64,000 nucleotides of DNA from Beroe forskalii (lineage: Eukaryota; Ctenophora; Nuda; Beroida; Beroidae): NCBI GenBank assembly GCA_011033025.1, contig WFMF01000457.1, positions 1 to 64,000 of the forward strand, written 5' to 3'. Below, piece after piece: positions 12,562-23,654 of this stretch (positions within the stretch are counted from its first letter, which is position 1; each line of letters opens with the position of its first letter). A program made the translations under genes and the position numbers. The notes under the pieces were generated by a model. That model did no database searches. It saw only the letters and a program-made list of their open reading frames with translations, and was not told the DNA's origin.

Positions 12562-13518
12562 ATGTTGAGATTCATTGACTGTGGCCTATTAGCCAAGGAA
12601 ATCGCCATCTTATTTTCCGACGAAAACAACCTCTCTGCTGATATTTACAATGCCATAAATTCCCTTTCGCTTATAATTCTGGGAGGTGATGGCAGATTTC
12701 CTCCATCCCTTGCAAGTCAGAAGAATTTCTGCAAATCACTGAGAAATATCGTGGAACAACTGATCAAACTGCAAAATGGTGATGAAACCTACAAGCCAAA
12801 CGAAGATAGCTTGAATGAAGTGGAGGATTTAGCTCAGCAAGCAGTGGATTGGAGAATCAGTTTCAATGTCAAGAACAAAGTCAATCAAGATGAAGTTGCT
12901 TCTAGTTTGGAGCGTGGGGAAGAGATTGGCAAAGGGGCTACTGAGGGTAAAGGAATAAGTTCTGGCAATGTGATCACAGAAAATACGCCATTGAAGAGTG
13001 TCGATGATGAAGTTGGACTGAAGAGCCTCATCTGCATACATACCTTATGTTGGGGATCAACATACACATCTGATCGGTTTAAAACTCTGTATCCAGGATT
13101 TGCCATATCAAAATCTGGAATAATTGCATGGATAAAAAGCTTCAACTCGACACTTTCTGGGGAAGAAAGTTGTAAGGCCATAAAGGAATCAGTTGATAAG
13201 TTTGATGCGATGCACCCTGAAGAAATCCCCTTGAAGCATATCTACCAGATAAGACAGAGAATACTCTACAGACGAAACATTCTCAAGTACAAGATAACCA
13301 AGTTGGACATTCCCAAAACTGTTCAGGAAGTCTTACAAGACAATGGGGTGGTGGAAAAGTATGGGAAGTACATTGAAAACGAGGTGTTTTGTGACCGGCT
13401 ATTCAATGTCAGTTCTAAGATGAATATGGACAGAAATCATGGCGCTGTCAAGGAATTCTTCGAGAATCATCCAAACTGGTTTCTTGGGAATTTGCAACCT
13501 CAGATCGATCCTGAATAG
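12562..13518 (+). CDS. Unrecognised 318-residue protein, single exon
   Basis: A single long open frame starts with MLRFIDCGLLAKEIAILF and ends NLQPQIDPE. I do not recognise the family. The N-terminal 75 residues look helical and hydrophobic (YNAINSLSLIILGGDG). A low-complexity Gly/Glu/Lys segment (EEIGKGATEGKGISSGN) sits near 115-135, then a mixed alpha-type domain with ICIHTLCWGS, IYQIRQRILYRR and FFENHPNWF. There is no signal peptide, obvious membrane span or transposase motif. The ATG at 12562 is the first in frame after stops. Length and codon bias against the AT-rich flanks support a real gene, or a remnant of one. It lies between two MAEL paralogues, but I see no MAEL motif in it. Confidence 0.65.
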   Translation: MLRFIDCGLLAKEIAILFSDENNLSADIYNAINSLSLIILGGDGRFPPSLASQKNFCKSLRNIVEQLIKLQNGDETYKPNEDSLNEVEDLAQQAVDWRISFNVKNKVNQDEVASSLERGEEIGKGATEGKGISSGNVITENTPLKSVDDEVGLKSLICIHTLCWGSTYTSDRFKTLYPGFAISKSGIIAWIKSFNSTLSGEESCKAIKESVDKFDAMHPEEIPLKHIYQIRQRILYRRNILKYKITKLDIPKTVQEVLQDNGVVEKYGKYIENEVFCDRLFNVSSKMNMDRNHGAVKEFFENHPNWFLGNLQPQIDPE

Positions 13519-14264
13519 GATCACTATGTGATACCTATCTATATAATATGATATGTAAACAAATTTTAAGAGCTCCACTCTCCAGGTTGCTTATTGCTTA
13601 TCAAAACATAGCACAATTCGATGGTTTTCGATCGAATCTAAGATCACTCAGAGATATCACTCTGTAGGTTCTGTGTTTTGTTGATATTAAATAAGTTATA
13701 CTTATCCAGTCCAACATTTATTTTGCAACAGTTATACATAATACAATGCATTGTGTAGTTCATAACAAGGTTTAACAACAATGTTTTTAACGAGGTTAAA
13801 AGAGGTTTGCAGTGTGTGCTCTATAATTAATAAATCTGTACAACCGGTGTACGACTTATACATTTATACTAGCAGAATAGCTGCGAATTTTAATTGAGTG
13901 CCTTTTCATTCCATAGCGCTCCTGACTCCTGTGTCATGTGACCGTTATTCTTGGTTACTATTGGTTAGTGAAATGCTCGTAACTAGCCAATGAACGCCTG
14001 GCAGTCAACCTAAGGCATCTCTTCATCCAGGAACGCTGTTCTGTACTCGTCTTTTCTTAGTGAGCTTAATAAATTTCCTCTGCAGTGAAAATGAGCTTCA
14101 TCATCTTTTGTTTCTTATTACAGGGCTAATGTGTTCTTTCATTATTTTATTTACTACGGAGAAGACTAACCTTAATGTCCCTTGTTGGTAATCAATTAAA
14201 GGTTTAAAGAAAAGGCTGACAGGTCCGGAAAACCTTATTCAGTAATTCATGAAACTTTCCCTAG
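13519..14264. promoter_or_regulatory. Spacer with a possible M3 promoter (paired CCAAT boxes)
   Basis: No gene. An ATTGG at 13960-13964 and a CCAAT at 13987-13991 face each other about 25 bp apart, roughly 300 bp before the first M3 ATG. Paired CCAAT boxes are common in TATA-less metazoan promoters. This is only a candidate, since transcription start evidence is absent. Confidence 0.3.
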
Positions 14265-17200
14265 GACAGTAGCAAGAAAGAAATGTATTTATCACGGCCT
14301 ATTCGTGGCCCAAAGAGTGAGACAGCTTGCCAGAGGATTGAAATGGACGCACCAATCACCATGGACATGAACCTGTGAGTTCCATGACTTTTTCTCAGCG
14401 ATAATGCACCTCAGATTGATGATACTGTATCATGCCTCATATCCTTCCATAGGTCTCACTTCTCACCCTTCAAATGTGTCTCAGTGGGAAGGAGCGGGAT
14501 GAGGAGAAGCAAGTTAGTTCCTGGGAACTGTGCCAGAAGTACAGTGCCCGGCTGCAGACCATGACTCTCCAGGAGATACTCAACATGAACCTAGCAGGTA
14601 TGTGGGAGACAGGAGTGCTGTGCCTGTTGTCCCCATTCTAGAACCTGTAATAATGTTAGTACAACCTGATTTTTGAAGGACGTCATGTTAGTATTGTTGG
14701 GGGGGATGAAGCCCAAAAAAAACCAAAAAAAACCTAGCCCAAGAATCGGAAAAGTAGGGTGGGCCTTGGTTTTTTGGTTTTTCGGTATATTTTTGGTTTT
14801 TTTGGTTTTTTTTTTTTTGGTTTTTTGGTATTTTTTGGTTTTTTTGGGTTGGGTTTTTCAAAAATTTTGACTTTTTTCATGCCAATATGGATTGTTGATG
14901 CTATTAATGTGTTGTTATTGATATTACTATAGTTTCAAACAATATTCGTTAGTTTTATTGATGTTTTGGGTGATTTGTGGTGTTTTATATGACATAATCA
15001 GTACATTAGGGCATTGTTTTGGTGAACTATCAGCAAAGCACTGCTCAAGAGTTGCCGAGGGTCAGCCAGCATGATCAGCACGGGGTTAATAGTGGTCAGA
15101 CTTGAATCACCAGGCCAGGGGGCCACTCAGTGCTGAAATAAGGACATAGGGGCCCTGCAAACTGCCAAGTGCTAGTGAATCAGGGGGTTTCTTAGGGCTC
15201 ACTGGTTTGCTCATGGCTGATAAAGTTCAGACTAGTGTCATCTGAGATCAACAAGGTGTTTTAAAGATACTGGAAAAGTCACCATATCAAGGTAATGGTC
15301 AGAAGGAGCCAGGAGTTAGACAAGGTTAAGCAACGGGTCGCCATGCTACTATGGGATCAAAAAGGCTTTTGAGGGAAGAAGTTGAGTGAGGACAATCAAG
15401 ACATCAGATAATCACTCATTCAGTTGTTATTAAGGGACAGCCAAGGTTCAGCATGAAGTCAGCCAATGGTCATGAAGGGACCACTATTGCAGTCAGAAGA
15501 GGCAAGAAGGTCACTCAGGTTTTAACTTCTTGCTAGGGGTAAGTGAAACGTCAAATAGGTATCAGGAAAGGTCAGTCAATTTTTTCTCTGGGGTTGGTAA
15601 AGGGGTTTGCCAAGTGCAGTTTCGCCCTTGATTTGCCTACCCTCCAAAGCAAAAAGAAATATTTCCTGTGTGCTGGCGGTATATAATATGCAACTTATGT
15701 CCATGCTGGAGTGGAGAGAACCTACATGTCTTTAATGAGCCATGCAGCTAGCGCTAGGACATCCACCACATTCAGCCAGGCAAGACTTGCCTGGCTGAAT
15801 GGTGGATGTCCTAGCCGCATGGCTCATTAAACAAGGACCTGAAAACCGTATCCCCAGGGGTTAGGGTCACTCAGTCAGGTAGTGTAAGGATATGATTGGC
15901 CTTGGTTTAGCAGGGAGGAATGTAAGGTCCAAAAAAGGTCTTCCAGGACTCAATAAAGCAGGAGCAATAGAGCTGAGGATCAGCCTAAGTAAGTACGTAA
16001 AATACAATTGACAAGAAGCTCAGATAAGCTCATAACTCTATAATAAGGACCATGTTCAAACTGCTTTTGATAAACATTTAGGTCCTAGAACAGTAATATG
16101 ACCCCTTAGGCTAAGCTCGATTGGACCTGACCTGGAAAAAGTACCCACCAGACTCCAGTGTAAGGAGTTAAGGACCAATTTCAGAACGATTAGATGAGTG
16201 AAAATATTCAATTATTTTCAGTAACTTACACAATTATAGGTCGTTTAGGCTACATACCAAGCTCCTGTCGATCTACAGTCATATGGTAGACATCATAAAA
16301 CAATCGAATTTTATTAACCTAAAAATCGTTTGGAAAGGTGCTAGAAATTAATAAAATGTAACCCAAAAAACCAAAAAAACCTAAAAACCAAAAAACCCAG
16401 CCCAAGAATCGGAAAAGTAGGGTGGGGCTTGGTTTTTTTTGGGCTTCATCCCCCCCATTGTTTCAGTGTCGTCACACAATCATAATTATGACTATACTAT
16501 CGCAACATTCATACATGTTTCTACTCCTCTCTAAAATGGGGACGTAATGCAATAACCAGCCACCACCGAGCGCTATTCAAGTTCTTAAGTATTTTTAGGC
16601 ACATTTCTTCAAGGAGTAACCTTGCATATCAATGGGAATTGGGGATAATATTTTGATTGAATTATGAAATAGCTCAGAGCATAGCGTGGAGAGGAACAGG
16701 ACACCCCCTCTCTCTACATAGTGCCAATTCGATTATCTACCTCCCCACTTCACTGTTGGACTAACATGAAAATGACTAACACGCTTTTGCAACGCAACAT
16801 ACAATAATACAGTGGGTTGCCTAGATCTGGGCAACCTGACATACAAATATGAACGGGGTTGCCTGTTTCTGTAACTTGAGCTCCCTGGCAGAGGAGGAGT
16901 AATGCTGCAATAGCATTTGTAAACAGTGATGAACAGTGTCCTCTAGCGACTGGTAAATGTATACAATCGGAACTGTTGATTATTTTCACAATTTTATTTC
17001 TGTGGATGTTTGTTGTCAACCGTCAAGCAGGTCACATGTTAGTAATTTTGTCCTTTTATTATCCTAGATGTTAGTACAATATGTTGCATAAGTTGCCTGG
17101 GTTTTTGAATGGGGCCTGTTGTGGTATATCGTGTGTAAATGTTTGTCAAAAATCCAGCACAAAGCATGATAGTTAAGCTATTTAAATAATTGACTTAACT

Positions 17201-18349
17201 GAAATATCGGATAATCGACCATGGATATCATATTATTATTCGTTGATAATTAACTTCTAACTTACAAAGTTTCAACAATTTTGCGGATAGGAGAGATTCT
17301 TACATTCCCCACCTCCTCTCACATTCCCCAACCCCTCCCTCAGTTCTGGACTTCTCCTCGTTTGTCGATTACGGAGACGGGTTGTCTTTGCCTGCTGAAG
17401 TGGGCGTGGCTAGGGGTAGGATTGGAGACTTACACAACAGGAGTGTTTACTCTGCCATACCTCACATTCTCCGTCGACATCAAAGGTTTACAGTAATTAC
17501 GAGCACTTTCTTGCCAAAGCAGAGCCATCCCTTTGTCCATTATGATCAATGGTCTCTGGGACTTTAATTCAATACCTAGTTCAAATAATCCAAGATGTGA
17601 TGATATGGAGCCAGAAAAGTGGCCGGTAATTGTCTTTTACTTCTACTCCCATTATTTGCTATAGGTAGATATGATACTTATCTATGTTTTTCTGCCTTCC
17701 GAGTTCCGGTTTCCCACTTGCATAATTAATTCATAATTAATTCATGATTCACTTCCTGCTTTGATTGATAAGCATAATACCCATTGTTATTTATGTTATC
17801 TATGTGTTCAAGATATCCATCAATCATATCCGTTTTCAACAGGAACGGTTTTGCTTCCGATTGCAAGTTCACATGTGAGAAGGTACATGGGATCGACATT
17901 CTGGAGGATAGACCTGTGAAGATAGAATTGGAGGAAATGTGTAACGATGTGAGTAACACGACTTGATGGTTTGTGGGCTGCACCAATGGATGCACAAAGT
18001 CTCTACGTCGATTTGAGTTCAGAATCGAGACTTGAGTAGAATACGTTAATACTTTCTCCCGCTTATCATATGACTCAGAAATTTGAAAAATTCTGAGATA
18101 GCATTCAAGTATCTCAGATTGACGTGAAGCACATACTGTAGCGATAGATCTTCAATTCGATTGTCTACATATTATCGTCTTCATTGCTGAAAGTACAATA
18201 AAACACCTGCCAACACCCCTGTTCCTCAGCTCTGCGAGGAGATGAGGGCAGACAACCTGCTGCTGTGCAGGTCAGAGGACCTGAACCGGGTTATGGGAGT
18301 CTGGTTCTGGCTTCAGGACAACGGATCTGCCAGCCTCAGGGATATCAAG
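14265..18349 (+). CDS. M3: Maelstrom paralogue without HMG box, 3' end not found
   Basis: Five exons join with consistent phases: 14265-14374, 14485-14597, 17344-17485, 17843-17948 and 18230-18349. The first in-frame ATG is at 14283 (MYLSRPIRGPK). Exon 3 (FSSFVDYGDG then LPAEVGVARGRIGDLHNRS) aligns with the MAEL segment normally reading PCEIGxVKYSLxxGI and keeps its Glu. Exons 4 and 5 (FASDCKFTCEKVHGIDILED; NLLLCRSEDLNRVMGVWFWL) align with the family stretch HKIPI...PPIYCKSDDRTRVNWCL. The exon 3/4 intron is phase 2, exactly as in M7. No HMG exon precedes it and no C-x2-H exon was found downstream before TMEM145. The last donor is followed by eight tandem copies of itself. A 1.76-kb transposon occupies intron 2. 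The gene may be truncated. Confidence 0.65.
14699..16456. mobile_element. Non-autonomous DNA transposon, 1.76 kb, G-run terminal repeats
   Basis: The left end GGGGGGGATGAAGCCCAAAA and the right end TTTTGGGCTTCATCCCCCC are inverted repeats, and ATTGTT is duplicated at 14693-14698 and 16457-16462. Inside each end, the segment CAAGAATCGGAAAAGTAGGG appears in the same orientation, flanked by AACCAAAA and TTTTGGTT stretches. The interior has no transposase-like frame. It sits inside M3 intron 2. The 6-bp duplication and G-run ends match the elements at 26668 and 32239. Confidence 0.75.
15731..15831. repeat. 101-bp near-perfect palindrome inside the transposon
   Basis: TTTAATGAGCCATGC through CAGCCAGGCAAG is followed at once by the complement CTTGCCTGGCTG through GCATGGCTCATTAAA. 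The arms are about 48 bp with a small mismatch (AGCGCTAGGAC against GTCCTAGCC). There is almost no loop, so it would extrude as a cruciform or hairpin. Confidence 0.85.
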
Positions 18350-18360
18350 GTAATTAAATG

Positions 18361-18722
18361 AGATGGAGAGTCTCCAGTCTCAGGGATATCAAGGTAAGGA
18401 GATGTGATAGGAAGTCGCCAGCATCTGGGATATCAAGGTAAGGAGATGAGATAGGAAGTCGCCAGCCTCAGGGATATCAAGGTAAGGAGATGAGATAGGA
18501 AGTCGCCAGCCTCAGGGACATCAAGGTAAGGAGATGTGATAGGAAGTCGCCAGTCTCAGGGATATCAAGGTAAGGAGATGTGATAGGAAGTCGCCAGCCT
18601 CAGGGATATCAAGGTAAGGAGATGAGATAGGAAGTCGCCAGCCTCAGGGACATCAAGGTAAGGAGATGAGATAGGAAGTCGCCAGCCTCAGGGACATCAA
18701 GGTAAGGAGATGTGATAGGAAG
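18361..18722. repeat. 44-bp minisatellite of exon end plus splice donor
   Basis: Eight tandem copies of a 44-bp unit containing CTCAGGGATATCAAGGTAAGG and GATAGGAAGTCGCCAG. The first part copies the last bases of the M3 exon ending at 18349 and its donor. The array therefore carries eight extra GTAAGG donors beside the authentic GTAATT. Units differ by single changes (GATATC or GACATC; GATGTG or GATGAG). Use of any later donor would add codons that soon hit an in-frame stop (GTA ATT AAA TGA). Confidence 0.85.
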
Positions 18723-21700
18723 GTCTTATAGAAATAGGAATGAGGTCTTGGCGATAGGATGTAAGATGTTATATTTTGGGGCTAATAAAGGTTAAGAATT
18801 TAAGAAAAGGTACACAGTAGTAGAGCACTAAAGCAGACTATGATCATCAAGATTCGTAAATCGAAGATTCGAAGGCTCGTCTGCGATTAAAGAGGTAAAG
18901 AGCTAAAGCCGGCGCTCATTTCAATCTTGGCCTCGGCTCCGGCCTTCGAAGTTTCAAAATTGTAATCTCGGTCGTTAACCAAAGAAAAATTTAACGTCAA
19001 GACGTCAGGTGTTTAGTTCTTCTGTTCTTGACACTTTCGTTAGCCTTTCAAAAGGCAGTACAATAACCAATGATGGCGTGTATTGAATTTCAACTGTGTA
19101 ACTGATAATTTACAAATTTTATAACATATAAAACTCTTGTAGCAGATCATACCGCCTTCATAAAATCATGTGGTAGTAACGTGCGTCATTTCTATTTCAA
19201 TGTGACTATGTTATGTTGAATGTTGGTTTAGTTAAACGATTTTAAAACCCTATCAAAGTACTTGAGCTGTCAAGTGTCATTAAATTTGGGGGCTAAATCG
19301 CAATTCAAAGATTCAAGTACCCAAATCACCAAATTAGTCGCTTGATGGACAGTTTAATGTACCTATACTCGTATTACGTTTCTTGTTTAGTTGTTTTGAT
19401 GTGCCAGCTGTGCAGTACGTCTATAGCCATTTAGCGGGTGGGTGGCAGTACTGTGCCTCTGTAGAAGTCTCACTGTTGTTTCCCAGGGTTCGGGAAATGG
19501 CATTAATTTGAATCCAACATCTTCCTTATTCCGACAAGGAAGATTCATAAATTCCTTTGTTAAATCACCGTTATAGATTTAATAAGTTACTTAATGCGTG
19601 ACTTTTCATTTTGAGGCCCTTCTTGAGAAGTGAAAGACGACTCCCTATTTAATAAGGGATCCGATATATTTAATTGCAAACAATGCATAACTCACATGTG
19701 ATTGTTTGGTTGTGTGAGGGTCACTCCTGAAAGAGAATTGAGATCACATTATATAAAAGTCATATAATGCCCCCTGATCGATTGTGACCTGTTTTTGATG
19801 CTTCTGGCGACAGAATTAATATGTATCATTTTACTCGAGCCGTTTCTCTGTCCCTTCCTTTCTCTCTTGAGCGCATAATTGCAGTTTATACCTATTTGAA
19901 CAACTCCTGGAAGCATTGAATATAATATGTAATTTGACATGATTACAATTCATACAAACCATAAAGCAGAACGACATGTCCATCTGTTGCCTAGGCACGT
20001 CATGAGCAACAGCCTTCGATCTTGATAGGCTGCTGCCATGGTAACGCTCAGAGATAACTCAATATGTATGTTTTGTAAGGGGGTTTGTAGTATATGATGC
20101 TGTTATTACAAAGGCTGTAGCTGGAAGGAGAGAGAGAGTTTGTCAATCTTCATTCTTCAATCCTTCAGTTCTTACTGCTCTGTCTCTTATCGGATTACTT
20201 TAACGTGGGTTTGTTCGTGTGAGTGAGGGGGTGCAGTCGGATCGAGTGCAGTGGGATTAGAAACATGACTCATTTGTCTGGTTTGCAATTTTAAATGGCC
20301 TTGACTGCTGTTGTTTGGTATTTTGTTGCGTGGATTTAATATGCAATTTTATTATGAATATTCACATAAAGATCGACTAATTGGTGTTGTGGCTTTGAAA
20401 GCGTCTCCTTTTCCGTTCGTTTTGATGCCCTCAAGCATTTTAATCTCTGTGAATTCTCCAGCCACTGGTAGCGATCGTCTCACCTATGAAGTATGTGCCA
20501 TTTGACTGTTCTTCCTAGTCCTCTCTGACTTGCTAAACTTCGATTCATAGGTTGATATCATGCTTGTTGTGATTACCCTACGTGTTACCACTTCATCCAC
20601 TCATTCAAACACAATATTTCTACGTAAACACTTTGTGCTCTTAACTTTGAGTCAAGATAATGACGTCATCAACCTTCCACTCTATGAAACGATAGGAATG
20701 TCAATTTAACCACCTGTCTGTCAGCATTATACCCATAATCAACAGATCAAAGCAAGAACTTCTCAGGAAATAGGGTCAAACTATGCTACCTTATAATTAA
20801 AGCTTTTAATCCGATATCGACCGTCAAAAGGCAGTAGCAAATTAGGAACATATCCCTGAGTGGTGGCGAGTGTAAAAGGCATAAGTACCTGTCTCCGACC
20901 AACCTCCCTCTATTATACCACGAGAAAAGTGGATGGTAGAATGTCATCATTTCACCACTTAAACCATGTTGTAATGACATCTTTCTTAATCGCCATTTCT
21001 ATTGGGCTTCACACGACTGTCAAGCTCTTACATAAGTTGTTATTTGAATGCTCCCTTAGTTCTTATTATCTGTTATTCTCTGTGTGTTTGGTTCGCTGTA
21101 TTGAGGGAGGTCAGTCGGTGATTCGTTAGGAGGTTCGTTAGAACGGTTTGATGTTCTGAAGCAATTCTCAAATTCGATTGTAATACGTGGCGTTGTTAGA
21201 TTCCTAATCAAAGCGACTCATACAAAACATTTAAAAACAACATAATATTTGATTGTGTGCTTTGAATTATGTATTTCAGTCTATGTATGAAGTAATAGTA
21301 TAAAGCAAAAATGTGCGATTTAAATGTTAAATAGTGCACACCACACCCTACTCCCAGTGTTTTCACATCATCTCTGATGGCAAACATTTAGGTACCATAA
21401 ATGGCAAGGAGTCAGGGTATTACAAGTAAAATAAAATGTCACCCACCTGTAGAAGCCCTCAGTGTTCCCATCCACAGCAGTGCCACATCTGTTCAACAGC
21501 AGTTCTGATATCCTCACAAGCACAATTGTTTACCAATTGTACATTTGATACTCGTTATTCATAGAGCTTGGGGAATATGTATAGTAAACACAAAGGTCTG
21601 AGTCACTACTAAACAAAACCTTGCCAGTACACTTCTGACTTCGTGAGTTATTTGCCAATGGAAATGTAATTATTTCAGTTTTAACTTCCCGGCTTGACAT

Positions 21701-23654
21701 TTTAACAAAAAGAATTACAGTATATGCGTATTTAAACGTGTAATTCATAACGGTTGACATTGTCAATTTGCAACATAAATCTATGATAATGACGTCATCA
21801 GAACCGCCAATAGAAAACTTATATACGCCGCACATGATTTATTACATATGTCAGTAACTCTCGAATCTATTAAGTTATTAACTCTATCACGAGTGTTTAT
21901 GCTTGCTTGGAATTTGTCCATGTCTTTCAATAATATCAGTGCCGTTATATCAGTACAGATATTTAGCTTCTTTTCTCATGCGCGTTTTGCGCCTCGGGAC
22001 TCAGAATTTGTGTTTGTTCTTTCTTTGCACAGTACGTGTGCAACATGGAAATTGTAATGAATAATGGTTTATCTACTTGAACAATGTCGAACCATATCAA
22101 ATGGGTATCAAATAACAGTGCTACTAATTATTTCGCCTCGTGAGATTTTATGACAATTACTAAGAAAGTAAGAAAAGGTGTGTCCATTTCATCAAATTCG
22201 GGCGGTGCTGCTAACTCCATATAGAGACTGATTGGTATATCACTGATTGATTGCAACTCAGACTTATTCCAGCGCACGACGATACTAAATGGCTGAATAT
22301 CTTTCTAGATATAATAGACCGGCGTCTGACTAAATGGATCTCTGACGTGAGGCACTTGCCAAGGAACAGATCAAGGGTTATTATGATCCGTTGACACGAT
22401 AATAATTCGTTATCTCCCTCAAGTAGACCATGTGAGCCTCCAGACCAATTTATGTTGCGCTCGACATGAAATAGACTGTATGGAATCTAATCATCACAAT
22501 TTTAATCTGTCTAGTGCATGGTGAATTGTAGACCACACATATCTCTGTGATTTTATCATGGCAGCGATTTCATATTCGCTGTCTTTTGCTACAGTTTGAT
22601 ATATTTCTGAGAATATTGTGCACTGCACTATGCAATCATTGAAATGAGGGGGCAAATCGAGGAGCATGCAAATTAATTGCTTTATCACTATCATGAAATT
22701 CGTACCGATTTGACTAACCCTTAAGTCTATCATATTACTGATTATGATGAATCCGTTCGTATAACATTCATGTCCTATAAATTGTATCCGTACAAAAGTC
22801 TTCAAGTATCCGCAAGTATTTGGATCTTCTGTTGTAAGTTTTGTTCTCATTTGCTTGCTTAGAATGATATGGGATATCGTAAGTCATTTCCTTCTACCCG
22901 TCACAATATAATATCCTAGAATATCAAGTTCATGCTAAATCTTGGTCCTGAATCATTTGGTGGGGGGGGTATTTTCACGTGACCCGTATAGTCACGCACC
23001 TCGTGACGGGCAAATGCCATTTCAAATTAATGAACCCACATGCACAAAGCCCGTATTTTATGTTAAACATCTCACCTACGCTGCACTGAATCTCTGAATA
23101 CACTGCCTTTTAATCGGTCAATCGGATCTTAGGATTTAATACGTGGTATTGAATACCCGACCGATTTAACATCATTTGTCCAAGAATCACCTACAGACGT
23201 TATGTTATATACTTGTTTGGACCGGTTTGAGGCGAATTTGCGGTTATGAATTTTATTTAGTTTGAACTTCTGGAGTGAATGTTATTTGACGTTTGTTATT
23301 TGTCATTCCGTTATGCATTGCTGCTTCGCTGTGTTTCAAAAGACTGAAATTTGTTTTAAAATGATTGTGGTCCGTTATACCTTCGACATTGTTTATTTAT
23401 TTCGTTTTTTAGTTTCTTATTTCGATTCAGTGCTAAGCTTGAACAATTAATTTTATAAAGGAGTATTCTGGGATAATTTTGTTCATACTAAGCGGTGCTT
23501 GTCGTATGACCAGTGGGCATCAACTGCTCTCAAAATCTAATTCGAGGACGACTAGAACAGTTAGTTTAAATTCATGTTTTTACGATTTCGGATCTATGCC
23601 CCGTTACATTGCGTTATTAATTATTATCTATAAATTATAAACCCCATAGTTCCT
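18723..23654. other. Large spacer between M3 and TMEM145
   Basis: About 4.9 kb without a gene I can support. I looked for the missing M3 C-terminal exons (a C-x2-H...C segment behind an acceptor) and found none. Minus-strand open frames at 21530-21835 and 22494-22850 have no recognisable motif. There is an 8-base G-run near 22963. The last few hundred bases should contain the TMEM145 promoter, with no clear core motif. Confidence 0.4.

Noticed and set aside
14673-14870. Frame rich in FLVFLVFF as a membrane protein
   Set aside because: It is the GGTTTTTT-rich terminal region of the transposon at 14699-16456.
22494-22850. Minus-strand 118-codon frame
   Set aside because: No recognisable motif, no homologue nearby and AT-rich non-coding surroundings; too weak to call.
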